Shown here one piece after another: positions 62,351 through 64,000 of a DNA stretch of 64,000 nt. Source of the stretch: Chamaecrista fasciculata (Eukaryota; Streptophyta; Magnoliopsida; Fabales; Fabaceae). The notes under the pieces are model-generated. The model made no database searches. It saw only the letters and a list, made by a program, of their open reading frames with translations, and had not been told where the DNA came from. Positions within the stretch are counted from its first letter, which is position 1. Each line of letters begins with the position of its first letter. The position numbers and the translations under genes are program-made. The stretch is taken from positions 4,536 to 68,535 of the forward strand of contig QANZ01037276.1 of the NCBI GenBank assembly GCA_003254925.1, given 5' to 3'.

Positions 62351-63481
62351 TCACCGAGAGCTGCTTGTTTTCTGCTTGGCCTTCTCAATGAGAGGCTTCA
62401 ACTGCTTCTTCTCAGCAAGAATCTTGAGAAAGTTAAACAAAAAGGGGATATAGTTGTGCTTCCTACGGATATTCTCTGTTCTCCACTTTTTGAATTTTTC
62501 TTCCTCCATCAAGATCTTCTCAGTAGCAGCTTCAATCCCAGCATTTACTTCAGAGAGAGAATTGTTGAGTGCCTCAAAATTGCTATTGTCAACCAGCCTC
62601 TCCGACTTTGATGCAGCCAGCTGCTGCAAGATGCGCTCCCTCCTCTTCTGGAGCTCCTTCAGCTCAGCAGTATACATCTCTTTCCTGTTCTTGATAATTG
62701 CCATAAGATTGAATCGTATCTCACTTTGGGAATACCTCTCAATGCGTTCCTGGATCACAGGTTGCACCATCTTCAGCCACTCCATATCACCTTGCCCACC
62801 AGAGCACTGACCAAGGCTGATAGGACCCTCCTTTAATCCATCAAGCTCATACAGAACCCCATCCACAGGCAAGTAGCTTATAAAATGATATACATCGTCA
62901 TCTTTGCCAGCAACCTTCTGCTCCTCAGGGACAAAAGGTTCAGGTCTTGCAAAGCTATTATGGGCTGTACGTATAGCTTCACTATTGTTGATGGCCAAAC
63001 CTTTGAGCTCAGGAGGAAAGTTCTTGGTAAATTCTTTCAATTTTGACAACTCCGGACCAATGTCAATATCAGGTGAATTCATAAGGATAGACAATATCGC
63101 TTGGGTTGCACATGCATTATTAATCACCTACAAATGTAACAATCTGGATTGGTAAAATTATAAAAAAAAAATACATGCCTTTTTAAGACTTCAGTACCAA
63201 GAAAACTAACCTGGCTAGCAAAAAACAAGTTAGGATTTGGATCTTTGATAACCACACGGTCATCCTTTTCCCCAGGACGCCATTTGAAAAGAAATATCAA
63301 CCCATACACAGGCCTGTAATTGAGGGTGGAACCCAGGAAGAAAACAAAAAAAGAAGGTTAATGTTCACAAATATATTATCATAACTCGTAAATTTCATAA
63401 TAACTTAAGAGTGTTACAGAGAAAGTGCACAAACCTAAGGCTGTTGAGAGAGTCAAGGTCCAATGAATACAGCTCCTCAAC
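62351..63481 (-). CDS. UCH2: UCH37/UCHL5-type ubiquitin C-terminal hydrolase, 5' exon outside window
   Basis: Visible exons, 5' to 3': 63435-63481, 63211-63313, 62351-63127. The first exon, with the usual 'MSW...ESDPG' start, is not found up to 64000 and must lie beyond the right edge. The peptidase C12 domain shows the catalytic cysteine in '[10 protein letters not shown]', the histidine in '[11 protein letters not shown]' and the aspartate in '[10 protein letters not shown]'. The '[19 protein letters not shown]' crossover-loop region and the C-terminal ULD-type tail with a coiled coil and '[20 protein letters not shown]' identify the UCH37 subfamily. In plants (UCH1/UCH2) these trim ubiquitin and affect auxin signalling. 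In animals the tail binds proteasomal Rpn13 and INO80. All internal splice phases join. Gene symbol by subfamily only. Confidence 0.93.
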
Positions 63482-64000
63482 CTGCCAACATATCAAGGCA
63501 TCATGACAGCATACACACAGGAGATAAACCAAAGTCAAATGGGAAACTGAATATGCATAGCCTAATGTTTATTTCAAAAAACAAACTACCTGGAATCAAA
63601 TCAAATCAATTATTGTTCCTCGAACTGGATTTAGAAATGTTTACCATGGATATGTAAGTTGAACAATTCAAATAAGCAACTTTCTGCTGGTTTTTCCAGT
63701 CTGGTTATGACAGACCCAGACTTTTTGCAGGGTTATCTTCTTAACCTTCTTTTGTTCTGCTTGGCAGAACCACAAATTTTCTTACCATTAGCAAATCCCA
63801 ATATCCCAGAAAAGACTGAACTCAAGTTTGCTAAGTAGTAAATAGTATTATGATGCAAGAATCATGATTCAAAAGATTGGCCCCTCTAAGCTATATATTT
63901 TATGCATATCTGATGACATAGCTTTATTCACAGGTAGCACAGCATCATATCCGTTTCAAATATCTTCCACAAATTTGAGCTATTTTCAACATAAGAAAGG
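63482..64000 (-). other. 5' intron of the UCH gene (inferred)
   Basis: The sequence continues past the acceptor of exon 63435-63481 without a matching upstream exon, so it is presumably intronic to the window edge. No other feature seen. Confidence 0.55.

Overview
This is plant nuclear DNA, most likely from a eudicot. Genes have many introns with GT-AG borders. The proteins are plant-specific versions (RGP5-type mutase, PIN5-type auxin carrier, STP hexose transporter, single-protein RNase P). The spacers are AT-rich and full of short inverted-repeat transposons. I cannot name the species.

Layout, left to right. 1-1995: a possible LTR-retroelement scrap, a 404-bp MITE and AT-rich spacer. 1996-4710 (minus): an intronless UDP-arabinopyranose mutase (RGP5 type) with a two-exon gene for an 85-aa protein just upstream. 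4902-7392: a chimera made of PELOTA promoter and exon 1, a short repeat piece, and a 2.2-kb copy of exons 3-6 of the OXA2 gene 20 kb downstream. 7630-8732 (minus): a two-exon gene of unknown function. 10846-16813 (plus): complete PELOTA, 16 exons, 379 aa. 16984-21560: a transposon-rich gene desert with two assembly gaps. 22099-23733 (plus): STP hexose transporter, 519 aa. 24165-31455 (plus): OXA2/ALB3-like insertase with TPR tail, 14 exons, 583 aa. 31456-36506: a SINE, a 2.4-kb foldback structure carrying inverted telomere-like repeats, and a poly-T assembly break. 36507-41008 (plus): PRORP1, 596 aa. 42187-51559 (minus): SCY1-like pseudokinase SCYL1, 21 exons, 792 aa. 51560-58257: a 6.7-kb stretch with no gene I can support. 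58258-61816 (plus): PIN5-type auxin carrier, 352 aa, with a gene-fragment-bearing Mutator-type element in its second intron. 62351 to beyond the right edge (minus): UCH37-type deubiquitinase, first exon outside the window.

The genes are unrelated housekeeping, transport and quality-control genes and form no operon or cluster. Exon coordinates were derived by hand from splice sites, and every complete model closes in frame.

The most notable signals are structural: (i) the chimera at 4902-7392 built from pieces of two neighbouring genes; (ii) a MITE present in the OXA2 intron but absent from its duplicate, which gives an exact empty site; (iii) a set of short elements of several families that all begin GG and all carry exact 9-bp target duplications; (iv) a Pack-MULE-like element with a U-box/ARM-like gene piece inside PIN5; (v) a foldback element whose arms are telomere-like repeats next to the PRORP1 promoter.
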